Shown: positions 1-6,003 of the stretch, one piece after another
Layout: each line of letters begins with the position of its first letter
Numbering within the stretch: the first letter of the stretch is position 1
Virus record (IMG/VR): IMGVR_UViG_3300037153_000259
Location: 1 to 29,424 of that record
Reading direction: 5' to 3' (one strand)
From: a virus
Length of the DNA: 29,424 nt
Position numbers and translations under genes: made by a program
Notes under the pieces: model-generated
What the model was told of the DNA's origin: nothing
Database searches by the model: none
The model's input: only the letters and a program-made list of their open reading frames with translations

Positions 1-132
1 AGCGACCTGGCCGGGCTCGCGCAGGTCGACGATCTCGCCGGTGACCGGCAGCACCAGCTGCGGCTCCGCGTCGACCTGCTGGGCGACCTGCTCGAGCTCG
101 TCGGGCGGCCTGCGCTCGAGCTGCTCGCTCAT
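1..132 (-). CDS. Small early phage protein, C-terminus outside window
   Basis: The N-terminal 44 residues of a gene that runs off the left edge. It begins MSEQLERRPPDELEQVAQQ and continues with a 'LVLPVTGEIVDLREPGQVA' segment. The ATG overlaps the TGA of the upstream gene (ATGA), the usual junction in this operon. The '(V)TGE(I/V)VDL' phrase followed by a helical region recalls small actinophage proteins of unknown function, but too little is visible to name a family. It lies downstream of the recombination genes in the early transcription unit. Confidence 0.6.
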   Translation of the reverse strand, partial: MSEQLERRPPDELEQVAQQVDAEPQLVLPVTGEIVDLREPGQVA

Positions 133-398
133 TCGCCGTGCTCCTCGACCGGCTCGTAGGTCTGGTCGAAGATGTCGGGCTTACACGGATAGAGCTCGCC
201 GGCGACGCCGCGGATGATCCAGTCGCCGACCTCCGCGCGATGCCGGCCTTCGAGCGTGTAGATCGTCAGGCCGCCGAGGTAGCGCTCGGCGACGTCGCCG
301 GCCCGGTCACGGGCGAGCCTGACGATCTCTCGGTAGTTCCTGCCGTCGTAGCGGACGGCCTCGATCACGACGGGCTTCTTGCGGTAGCGGCCGCTCAG
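129..398 (-). CDS. Conserved small phage protein (YRKKPVVIEA / GDWIIRGVxGExYPCKPDIF family)
   Basis: The protein has the hallmark phrases of a widespread small phage protein family: 'YRKKPVVIEAVRYDG' at the N-terminus, then 'GDWIIRGVAGELYPCKP' and 'DIFDQTYEPV'. Its biochemical role is unknown to me. A conservative GTG start at 368 would cut off the conserved YRKKPVV segment. The only in-frame start that keeps it is CTG at 398-396, which overlaps the upstream TGA (CTGA). I therefore annotate 89 aa from CTG. The gene follows the RecT-like gene and overlaps the next gene by 4 bp. The family match is strong; the CTG start is inferred. Confidence 0.75.
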   Translation of the reverse strand: MSGRYRKKPVVIEAVRYDGRNYREIVRLARDRAGDVAERYLGGLTIYTLEGRHRAEVGDWIIRGVAGELYPCKPDIFDQTYEPVEEHGE

Positions 399-1339
399 AA
401 CGGGATCGCCTCCTCCTCGACCAGGCGGACGAGCTCGTCGAGCTGGTCGACGTCGAGGTCGGCGCGCGACTCGACGCCGAAACGCTCCTTAGCGAGCCAG
501 CGGCTGTAGCCCTCCCAGGAGTCGTGGCCCTTCGGCAGCAGCGTGCGCGCGTCGGTCTCGGCGCTGTCGATCGCGACCGCGAGCCGCCGGTGCAGCCGGG
601 CCTTGCGCTCCTCGGGCGACTCCCGGTCTGCGGGCGGGTCGGGCGGCGCGGCAGGGCCACCGGCCGCCGCTGCCGCCCCTTCGGTGTCAGCCGGTCCCGC
701 CGGCTCGTCGACGTCCGTCCAGTCGGCATCCTCGACGTCCTCGCCGCCGCCGGCGGCCGGCTGCGCCGGGGCGGGTCCGGGCGCGAGCTCGTCGAGCTCG
801 CCCTCCTCGCCGAGGCCGAGCGTCACCTCGGGCGCGTAGTCGTCGAGCACGAACTTGCACGCGCGAGCCCAGAGCATCCGGGCCGGGTGCGTCTGCCAGG
901 CGGAGTCGTCCTTGACGAGCTTCGCGCGCTTCGCGTCCTCGAGCGTGAACGTGTAGCGGCCGAGCTCGCGGCCGGTCGCGTGCTCGAGCAGGACGGCGGT
1001 GCAGCGCTGGTCGTCGCTGTCGGGGGTGCGCTCGACGCGGTAGCCGGCGCGGGCAGCCAATGCGCGCAGGAGCTTCGCGTGCGGGAACAGGCGGCCGCGG
1101 ACGATCGACAGCTCGGAGGCGGCCAGCGGCGGCAGGCCGAGCTCTTGCGCGTAGAAGAGCCTGAGGGCGGCGGTCATGCCTCTGGACTTCGCGTCGTTTC
1201 CGCCGGCCTCGCTCGCGGCGAGCCACGTCCCGATCCGGGCCAGCCGGTCGAGCTCCGGATCACGCGCGCGTTGCGCCGGCAGCTGCGCGTCGCGCACCGC
1301 CGGCTTCGTCTCGGACTGCTGGGTCGCCTGCTCGGTCAT
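395..1339 (-). CDS. RecT-like ssDNA annealing/recombination protein
   Basis: A 314-aa protein. The core (about residues 30-180) contains 'AALRLFYAQELGLPPLAA' , 'LFPHAKLLRALAARAGYRV', a 'TLEDAKRAKL' helix and 'WQTHPARMLWARACKFV' followed by 'DDYAPEVTLGL'. This is the order seen in actinophage proteins related to RecT/Bet single-strand annealing proteins: substrate-binding core, then the W..hP..ML.aRA helix. The C-terminal 130 residues are acidic, Pro/Ala-rich and probably disordered, with a conserved-looking tail. The ATG at 1339 has an AGGAGG ribosome-binding site 8 nt upstream and overlaps the stop of the nuclease gene (ATGA). A longer frame from 1384 has no such site. Pairing with the PD-(D/E)XK nuclease upstream supports a recombination role. 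Distant homology only; confidence is moderate. Confidence 0.65.
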   Translation of the reverse strand: MTEQATQQSETKPAVRDAQLPAQRARDPELDRLARIGTWLAASEAGGNDAKSRGMTAALRLFYAQELGLPPLAASELSIVRGRLFPHAKLLRALAARAGYRVERTPDSDDQRCTAVLLEHATGRELGRYTFTLEDAKRAKLVKDDSAWQTHPARMLWARACKFVLDDYAPEVTLGLGEEGELDELAPGPAPAQPAAGGGEDVEDADWTDVDEPAGPADTEGAAAAAGGPAAPPDPPADRESPEERKARLHRRLAVAIDSAETDARTLLPKGHDSWEGYSRWLAKERFGVESRADLDVDQLDELVRLVEEEAIPF

Positions 1340-1836
1340 GCGGCTGTCCTCCTGGAGTCGAAGAGTTCGCGGCCGTCGACCCACGCGTACAACTCACGTC
1401 GTGTCGTGAGGGAGGCCACTTCGTTGGCGGGCGCGGTCACGCGGGCGACGGACTGCGGCCCCGACAGCTTGACCCGCTGCTTGCCGCTGCGCTCTCCGGC
1501 GGCGAGGCCACGCAGGACGTAAGCGCCGCTGAGCGGATGGAGCCGGCGCTCGGAGTTCGGGCAGGTCGCCGCGTGGGCGAGGCAATAGTCGAAGAGCTCG
1601 AGCACGCGGCGCTGACCCGGTTTCAGCGCCATCCCCGGCTGCTTGTGCTCGACGAGGCGCAGCAGCGTTTCAGCACCGATCCACGTCGCCAGGTAGAGGT
1701 CGACGTCGCCGCAGGTGAACGTGTGCGGCAGGTGGAGGACGTACTGCCCGAACGCGGACGCCGACTCATAGCCGCGTCGGTGGTCGCGGTGGATCATCTC
1801 CTCGTCGCAACTGCGACAGAACGTCCGGCCGCACAT
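1336..1836 (-). CDS. PD-(D/E)XK-type nuclease with N-terminal cysteines
   Basis: A 166-aa protein. It starts with a Cys cluster (C2, C7, C10; 'MCGRTFCRSCDEE') that may bind zinc. It then shows a PD-(D/E)XK-like arrangement: 'CGDVDLYLATW' (D44/D46), a beta strand, and 'LLRLVEHKQPG' with E63-x-K65, followed by 'LKPGQRRVLELFDYC'. The 'EHKQPGxxLxPGQ' phrase is typical of phage nucleases that recognise DNA ends or junctions. The start ATG overlaps the methyltransferase stop (TGATG), and the stop overlaps the RecT-like start. Inference: it supplies the exonuclease or resolving activity for the adjacent annealing protein. A Holliday-junction resolvase is the main alternative. Confidence 0.6.
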   Translation of the reverse strand: MCGRTFCRSCDEEMIHRDHRRGYESASAFGQYVLHLPHTFTCGDVDLYLATWIGAETLLRLVEHKQPGMALKPGQRRVLELFDYCLAHAATCPNSERRLHPLSGAYVLRGLAAGERSGKQRVKLSGPQSVARVTAPANEVASLTTRRELYAWVDGRELFDSRRTAA

Positions 1837-2759
1837 CAGGCTGCGATCACCCCTGCTGCGCGCTCGGCGTCATCAGCTACGTCAGCGCCGAGCCAGCGGC
1901 GCCCCATCTCGGCGGCGATCCGTCCCCAGGCAGCGGTCCCGGCGAACGGGTCGATGATCCGCTCGCCAGGTTCGGTCAACTGCTCGATCAGGAACGTGAC
2001 GCCGGCTTCGCCCTGCGCCCACTTGCGTTCCTTGTCAGGGGCCACCGGTCGGAGTACGTCCGTCACGAGCGAACGACCGCGCCGGTAGTCCTTCACGTAC
2101 CAGAGCGCCGGCTTGAACTCGGCGACGACGAATTTGCCGGGTAGCCGTTGCCCTCGCGTGTGCAGCATCGAGAGCAGCCACCAGTAGCGGAGCCGCTCGC
2201 CGAAGATGCGCATGTCGCGATCGAGGCGCGCCTGGCCCGTGTAGACGATCAACGAGCCCCCCGGCAGCAGCACGCGCTCGGCCCACTCAGCGAGCCAGCG
2301 GTAGAGCGGCTCGGCCTCGTCGCCGTAGGGCGGGTCGGTCAGGATCAGCGGCACCGACGAGGCGGGCACGTCGGCGAGCACGTCGCGTGCGTCACCCTCG
2401 CGCAGCTCGAATCCGTCCTCGAGCTCAGGCGCGCTTCGGGAGATTTCCCGGCGCGACCGCGTCTCAGCCGCGCCCGCCAATTTCTTGGCATCGAGTCGGA
2501 GGGTCTCGCGGCTTACGCCGATGGCGCGGGCCGCTTGTTGCTTGGTGAAACCATCGGCTGCCAACTGTTTGGCAGCGCCGTGCCGCTCCTCGATCGAGAG
2601 GCGGACGTAGCCGCCCAGCCGCTGCTCGACCCATTCGCGGGTCGTGAGGCCGAGCGCGGCTGGCACGCCGAGCCGCTCGCCGAGCGCGACTTGCCGCCAG
2701 CTGCCGGCGACAACCTGGCCGAGCGCTTGGGTGTACTCCTCGGCGTCGGCCGCGTTCAT
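1836..2759 (-). CDS. DNA amino-methyltransferase (N6-A or N4-C), beta class, with N-terminal HTH
   Basis: A 307-aa protein. Residues about 55-95 contain a helix-turn-helix ('FTKQQAARAIGVSRETLRLD') after an 'LSIEERHGAAKQLAADG' helix, as in ParB/KorB-like specificity modules. The catalytic domain (about 115-300) has motif IV 'LILTDPPYGD' (DPPY at 142-145) before the SAM-binding motif 'DPFAGTAAWGRIA' (270-282). DPPY-first order defines beta-class exocyclic amino methyltransferases. No restriction partner is visible, so this is an orphan phage methylase. It could protect phage DNA from host restriction or have a regulatory role. ATG at 2759 overlaps the upstream stop (ATGA). The methylated base and target site cannot be read from sequence. 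Confidence 0.85.
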   Translation of the reverse strand: MNAADAEEYTQALGQVVAGSWRQVALGERLGVPAALGLTTREWVEQRLGGYVRLSIEERHGAAKQLAADGFTKQQAARAIGVSRETLRLDAKKLAGAAETRSRREISRSAPELEDGFELREGDARDVLADVPASSVPLILTDPPYGDEAEPLYRWLAEWAERVLLPGGSLIVYTGQARLDRDMRIFGERLRYWWLLSMLHTRGQRLPGKFVVAEFKPALWYVKDYRRGRSLVTDVLRPVAPDKERKWAQGEAGVTFLIEQLTEPGERIIDPFAGTAAWGRIAAEMGRRWLGADVADDAERAAGVIAA

Positions 2760-2995
2760 GCGCGTCTCGCTTCGGCTGCGGAGGGGCAGGTCGCGAAGTG
2801 CGACAGGTAGAGCGGCTCGCCGTCGGCGCGCGCCTGCTCGAGCGGGCCGCCGCTGAGGACGAGGCAGTTGCCGGCGACGCGGTCCCAGCGGATGTTGCCG
2901 TTCGGGTTCGGGTCGCGCTCGAGCGGCATGCTCGTCCTGCGGCCGAGCAGCGGCACGAACACGATCTGCGCCCCGCAGAAGCGGCAGACGCTCAC
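2756..2995 (-). CDS. Small zinc-ribbon phage protein
   Basis: A 79-aa protein read from GTG at 2995, which overlaps the preceding TGA (GTGA). The N-terminus 'VSVCRFCGAQIVFVPLLGRR' has a CxxC knuckle, followed by 'MPLERDPNPNGNIRW' and a distal 'YLSHFATCPSA' segment. The pattern CxxCGAxI...MPLD/E..P.P.GN...H...CP is common in short actinophage early proteins predicted to bind zinc. The function is unknown; nucleic-acid or protein binding is inference. A longer open frame to 3241 exists, but its extra N-terminus is a shadow of the neighbouring genes. Confidence 0.7.
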   Translation of the reverse strand: MSVCRFCGAQIVFVPLLGRRTSMPLERDPNPNGNIRWDRVAGNCLVLSGGPLEQARADGEPLYLSHFATCPSAAEARRA

Positions 2996-3162
2996 CGGGC
3001 CCGCCTCGGCCGCAGCTGCAGCTCGCGCTCCTCGTGCCCCCTGCGCCAGCCGGCCTGGTAGGCCTCGTCGAGCGAGCAGGCTTGGCGGCCGGCGAGCCCG
3101 TCGCGGTAGCCCTGCCGGCGTCGGCGGACGCGGAGCACGAGCCGCTTCGCGGCGGCCTTCAC
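2992..3162 (-). CDS. Small basic protein, RMF-like motif
   Basis: A 56-aa Arg-rich protein from a GTG that overlaps the stop of the upstream gene (GTGA at both ends). It contains 'GYRDGLAG' and 'AYQAGWRRGHEERE'. This repeated aromatic-x-x-G spacing is reminiscent of ribosome-modulation-factor-like small phage proteins (GYxxGxxG...Y.xGWxxG). The size (about 55 aa) and charge fit, but the resemblance is short. It could act on ribosomes or simply bind nucleic acid. The open frame continues upstream to 3543 with unstructured Arg/Ala text that I regard as spurious. Confidence 0.5.
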   Translation of the reverse strand: MKAAAKRLVLRVRRRRQGYRDGLAGRQACSLDEAYQAGWRRGHEERELQLRPRRAR

Positions 3163-3377
3163 CGCTTCGGCTCCTGCTCGACGAGGGCGACGATCCGCCG
3201 CCGACGGACGAGCCTGCGGGTGCCGTCGTCGAGCTCGACAACGACGTTTGTGTGGCGGACAGGCCGCTCGCCGTAGAGGCCCCACTCGTTGCGGGGCAGC
3301 CAGCCGAGCACGCGCCCCTGCAGGCCGTCGTCGCAGGCGACGCGGTCGCCGACCCGCAGAGCGCGACCGACGCTCAC
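3159..3377 (-). CDS. Hypothetical small beta-rich protein (KOW/SH3-like turn)
   Basis: A 72-aa protein beginning VSVGRALRVGDRVACDDGLQ. 'LRVGDRVACDDGLQGRVLGW' followed by 'TNVVVELDDGTRRLVRRRRI' looks like a small beta-barrel of the type found in KOW/SH3-like domains (GDRV...G.V..). No catalytic motif is evident. The GTG start overlaps the upstream TGA and the stop overlaps the next GTG, placing it firmly in the micro-gene chain. Function unknown. Confidence 0.55.
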   Translation of the reverse strand: MSVGRALRVGDRVACDDGLQGRVLGWLPRNEWGLYGERPVRHTNVVVELDDGTRRLVRRRRIVALVEQEPKR

Positions 3378-3547
3378 AGCGGCTGGCCTTCGCTGGAGGT
3401 GTCCCAGCAGTCGACGCAGAGGTAGGGGCCACGCTGGCGGCGAGCGCGGCAGTAGCGCTGCCGCAGGCAGCCGGCGCAGAAGGTGTGCTTGACGTAGCCG
3501 CCCCAGGCGTGCCAGGCGGCGCGCGCCTGCTGCTCGAGCGCACTCAC
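3374..3547 (-). CDS. 57-aa four-cysteine zinc-finger protein
   Basis: A short gene found by following the overlapping-stop chain. GTG at 3547 overlaps the TGA at 3544, and its own TGA overlaps the GTG at 3377. Translation gives MSALEQQARAAWHAWGGYVK, then 'HTFCAGCLRQRYC' and 'GPYLCVDCWDTSS'. Two CxxC knuckles (C24/C27 and C44/C47), with an extra Cys at 33, make a compact treble-clef or zinc-ribbon fold likely. The coding frame, junctions and cysteine spacing all support a real gene. Partner and role are unknown. Confidence 0.6.
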   Translation of the reverse strand: MSALEQQARAAWHAWGGYVKHTFCAGCLRQRYCRARRQRGPYLCVDCWDTSSEGQPL

Positions 3548-3942
3548 CCGTCCGCCCTCCGGTCGTCGATCTGCCAGAGGTGGAAGCAGTACTCGTGCGC
3601 GTTGACGTACTCGCCGCGCGGCGGCAGCAGCAGCGCCATCGTGACGTCGTCCGGGACAAGCGCGTAGCGCACGTCGGCGATCTCGTCCCAGCTCGGGTAG
3701 CGGTCAGGGTGCGAGATCGAGAGGTGCCAGAGCTCGAGCTCGGCCGGCGGCAGCCAGATGCCGGCGGGCGCCGCCTTCGCGGGCTCGCGGCCGACGATGA
3801 TGCCGCAGCCGCTCCTCGAGGTATAGGCGCGGCACGTGCCGGGAAGCCAACTCGTCGGCGCCGGCACCTCGACCGGCTGGAGCTCGCCGGCGCCGCGGCT
3901 GATGCGCGTCCGCTGCATCGATGGCCGGCCGGCGAGGCTCAC
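3544..3942 (-). CDS. Conserved phage protein (HPDRYPSWDE...VPDDVTMALLLPP family)
   Basis: A 132-aa protein from GTG at 3942 (GTGA overlap). The C-terminal half contains 'ELWHLSISHPDRYPSWDEI', 'VRYALVPDDVTMALLLPP', 'GEYVNAHEYCFHLWQI'. This is a recognisable conserved block in many actinophage and proteobacterial phage early proteins of unknown function. The conserved His and Asp residues (HLSxSHPDRYPxWDE, H...FHL) could form a metal site, but I know of no established activity. The N-terminal 55 residues are poorly conserved in appearance. Named only as a conserved phage protein. Confidence 0.7.
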   Translation of the reverse strand: MSLAGRPSMQRTRISRGAGELQPVEVPAPTSWLPGTCRAYTSRSGCGIIVGREPAKAAPAGIWLPPAELELWHLSISHPDRYPSWDEIADVRYALVPDDVTMALLLPPRGEYVNAHEYCFHLWQIDDRRADG

Positions 3943-4130
3943 GCGGACTCCTCGACGATCTCGACGCCGAGCGTCTCGAGGAGCGCGACGATCGCGGCGC
4001 GCTTGCGCGCGTTCGCCGGCAGCCGATCGGCGGGGAAGCTGACCCGCAGGCCGCGCGACCAGCAGACGAGGATCTCGGCGGCGAGCACGCGCGACCACTC
4101 GTGGCCGTCCTGCGAGCCGACGGCGGGCAC
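3939..4130 (-). CDS. Hypothetical small protein
   Basis: A 63-aa protein. The preferred GTG at 4130-4128 forms a TAGTG stop/start junction with the upstream transglycosylase-like gene and has GGGAG about 9 nt upstream. GTGs at 4139 and 4145 are possible but overlap the upstream gene further. The sequence has 'LVCWSRGLRVSFPADRLPAN' and a C-terminal 'IVALLETLGVEIVEES' helix-strand. No recognised domain. Its place in the continuous overlap chain is the main evidence that it is a gene. Confidence 0.5.
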   Translation of the reverse strand: MPAVGSQDGHEWSRVLAAEILVCWSRGLRVSFPADRLPANARKRAAIVALLETLGVEIVEESA

Positions 4131-4672
4131 TAGCGGCACTCCCACTCGCCGCCGCGGCCGTGCGTGATCATCCAGCCGGCGGCGAGCGCGTTCGCGTAGG
4201 GGCTCCAGACCGAGAAGCGGCCGAACGGCGTCGACCGCCAGGTCGACGGGAGGAACTGCAGCAGGCCGCTCGCCCGCGAGCTCGCGTTGTAGGCGCGCGG
4301 CGAGAAGGTGCCGCCGGTCTCGCAGCGCGCCCTCCGCCAGAGCGTGTCACAGCTGCCGTAGACGACGCAGGCGAGGTTCAGCGCCTCTGCGACTGTCGGA
4401 CGGTGCTGGAGGGTGCGCGTGAGCTGCCGGGCGCGCCGGCGGGCTGCGAGGTAGCGGCGGTGCTCGAGCGCGAGCTTGCGGTGCAGGGCGGCGAGCGGGA
4501 GCTCGTGCTCGGCGAGGGGGGTCGCCGCCGGCGCCGGCGCCCCCGATGGCACCGGCGGCAGCGTGGCGGTCCCGTCGGGTCGCGGGTCGCGGCCGGAGGC
4601 GCGCAGGCTGAGCGCGAGCCAGACGACGATCGCGATCACGAGCAGGACGATCCAGGCGGCGGCGCGGCTCAG
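4130..4672 (-). CDS. Membrane-anchored lytic transglycosylase-like (SLT/RPF-type) enzyme
   Basis: From CTG at 4672 the protein is 180 aa and starts with a full transmembrane helix ('AAAWIVLLVIAIVVWLALSL'). A Pro/Ala linker and an Arg-rich helix follow, then a C-terminal muralytic domain: 'WRRARCETGGTFSPRAYN' with the probable catalytic Glu (E118 in this numbering; E107 from GTG 4639), 'SRASGLLQFLPSTWRSTPFG', 'SVWSPYANALAAGWMI' and 'GGEWEC'. This is the goose-lysozyme/SLT-like pattern of secreted actinobacterial peptidoglycan hydrolases. The conventional GTG at 4639 would leave only about 12 hydrophobic residues. The CTG overlaps the upstream TGA (CTGA). It lies in the early operon, far from the endolysin, so a role other than terminal lysis (DNA entry or wall remodelling) is possible. 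Confidence 0.7.
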   Translation of the reverse strand: MSRAAAWIVLLVIAIVVWLALSLRASGRDPRPDGTATLPPVPSGAPAPAATPLAEHELPLAALHRKLALEHRRYLAARRRARQLTRTLQHRPTVAEALNLACVVYGSCDTLWRRARCETGGTFSPRAYNASSRASGLLQFLPSTWRSTPFGRFSVWSPYANALAAGWMITHGRGGEWECR

Positions 4673-4800
4673 AAGATCACCCGCCAGGCCGAGACGATCA
4701 CCGCCGCGAGCAGCGCGACCAGCGCGAGCGTGCCGGCGAGCAGCACGACCGCGATCAGCGCGCTGATGTAGCCGCCGAGCCAGTTCGGCGACGCGCTCAC
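4669..4800 (-). CDS. 43-aa single-pass membrane protein
   Basis: Short ORF from GTG at 4800 that overlaps the upstream TGA. After 'VSASPNWLGGY' nearly the whole protein is hydrophobic ('ISALIAVVLLAGTLALVALL' and on to 'AAVIVSAW'), consistent with one long or two very short membrane helices. It sits immediately upstream of, and overlaps, the membrane-anchored muralytic enzyme, so the two may act together at the cytoplasmic membrane. A small holin-like or anchoring role is inference. Confidence 0.55.
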   Translation of the reverse strand: MSASPNWLGGYISALIAVVLLAGTLALVALLAAVIVSAWRVIF

Positions 4801-5477
4801 GGTCTGCGCCCGCTCAGGACGAGCCGTTCGAGCTCGGTCAGGTTCCAGGTCGCCTCGACCGCGTAGAAGTCGCCGCCGACGTGCTTCAAGAGCGCCGGGT
4901 CGCCGGGCGGCGCCGGCACCGTCGACCAGGTCCAGTCGTCGGCCTCCCACAGCACGAGGCGGTCGCCGAGCCCTCGCGGCGGCCGGTGTCTCGGCGGCAC
5001 GATCGGCACCATCGCCGTCCACGCGCCCGAGCGGGTCGCGACGGCGTAGGCGCCGGCGGTGAACCCGTCGGGCAGCTCGAGCTGCGCGTCGAGCCGGATG
5101 ACGCCGGCGCTGTAGTCGTAGCGGCGCCGCAGCGAGTCGGCGTACTCGACGGAGCCGTCGGCCTGGACGCCGCTCGTGTAGCAGAACGCGGCGCGCCAAG
5201 TGCAGACCGCGAGCCGCGGGATCGCGTAGTGCTCGCGCCGCTCGTACTTGCCGCCGCGGTTGCGGACGAGGGTGCGGGTGAGGGTGCCGCCAGCGCGGAT
5301 CGTCGGTGTGAGCGCGATCAGCGCGACCTCGTCGCGGGCGGCGATCCGGTAGGCGCGCGCGATCTCCTCGAGCTCGGCGCGCCGGCCGGGGTCGTGCTCG
5401 CGGCGTGCCTCCCGCTGGTACTCGGCGGCGCGCTCGCGGGCGCCGGCACGGGGGATCTCGACGGTGGCGAGGTTCAT
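4797..5477 (-). CDS. Conserved hypothetical phage protein, 226 aa
   Basis: Starts MNLATVEIPRAGARERAAEY from ATG 5477 with a GGAGG ribosome-binding site about 7 nt upstream. It has an N-terminal helical segment (residues about 8-45, 'AEYQREARREHDPGRRAELE'), followed by a beta-rich region with 'VALIALTPTIRAGGTLTRTL', 'REHYAIPRLAVCTWRAAFCY' and 'SGAWTAMVPIVPPRHRPPRG', ending 'VGGDFYAVEATWNLTELERL'. The well-ordered sequence and clean start suggest a folded protein, but I recognise no characterised family. Possible homologues in other actinobacterial phages cannot be confirmed here. Confidence 0.65.
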   Translation of the reverse strand: MNLATVEIPRAGARERAAEYQREARREHDPGRRAELEEIARAYRIAARDEVALIALTPTIRAGGTLTRTLVRNRGGKYERREHYAIPRLAVCTWRAAFCYTSGVQADGSVEYADSLRRRYDYSAGVIRLDAQLELPDGFTAGAYAVATRSGAWTAMVPIVPPRHRPPRGLGDRLVLWEADDWTWSTVPAPPGDPALLKHVGGDFYAVEATWNLTELERLVLSGRRP

Positions 5478-5731
5478 GATCTGCCTCCTCGGCTTGTGTC
5501 TTTGGCGGCTGCGCGCAGGCGGCGGGCGTGCTCGGCGAGGTCGTCGCGGCGGGTGCGCACTTCGGCGGCCGCGGCGGCGACCTGCTGCCAGGCGCGCTCG
5601 TCGTCTTCGAACAGCCCCTCGATCCGGGCGGTCTCCTGCAGCCACCGCTCAAGCGCCCTGACCTCGGCTTCGCAGCCGAGCGCGACCGCGACCTCCCAGG
5701 CGCCCTCGTCGGCGCGCTCGCGGGCGCTCAC
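5474..5731 (-). CDS. Small coiled-coil hypothetical protein
   Basis: An 85-aa, highly helical and charged protein ('EAEVRALERWLQETARIEGL', 'QQVAAAAAEVRTRRDDLAEH'). GTG at 5731 has GAAGGAG about 8 nt upstream, and the stop overlaps the ATG of the next gene (ATGA). It is the first gene of the left-hand early chain downstream of the integrase-proximal gap. No enzymatic motif; probably an oligomeric or protein-binding factor. Confidence 0.5.
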   Translation of the reverse strand: MSARERADEGAWEVAVALGCEAEVRALERWLQETARIEGLFEDDERAWQQVAAAAAEVRTRRDDLAEHARRLRAAAKDTSRGGRS

Positions 5732-6003
5732 CGGTCGGCTCCTTCGGCGGCGGGCGCAGCTGGAACTGCATTCCGGCCGCCTTGCGGCTGACAGGTCCCC
5801 GGCTCACCGCCGAAAGGAGAAACGGGAGCAGCAGGAACTAGGCCGTATCCGCCGCCGAAGCGTCCTCGCCCACGCCGGCCGTCAGAAATACCCTGGAAAA
5901 CCTGGGCTTTCGGTTTCAGGCCTTTGACCGATATGCCTACACCGGATTCCGGATTTGGCTCAACCACGCGGGCTGTCGGCGCAGTTCGGTCTGTGCAGTT
6001 GGC
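5732..6003 (-). other. Integrase-proximal non-coding gap, candidate attP region
   Basis: A 272-nt gap downstream of the integrase stop. Composition is visibly less GC-rich around 5885-5960 than in the flanking genes. A GTG-initiated frame exists (to 5967), but its third-codon positions are rich in A/T and its product is low-complexity, unlike every neighbour, so I treat it as non-coding. It contains CCTGG-AAAA-CCTGG direct repeats near 5892-5905 and an ACCGATATG (5927-5935) repeated upstream of the integrase at 7062-7070. Position next to a tyrosine integrase makes it the best attP candidate. The core sequence cannot be fixed without the attachment junctions. Confidence 0.35.

Noticed and set aside
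5728-5967. 79-aa minus-strand ORF downstream of the integrase, ending in a GTGA overlap
   Set aside because: Third codon positions are A/T-rich and the product is low-complexity Gly/Pro/Ala text, unlike all neighbours. The downstream gene has its own ribosome-binding site. Treated as non-coding.
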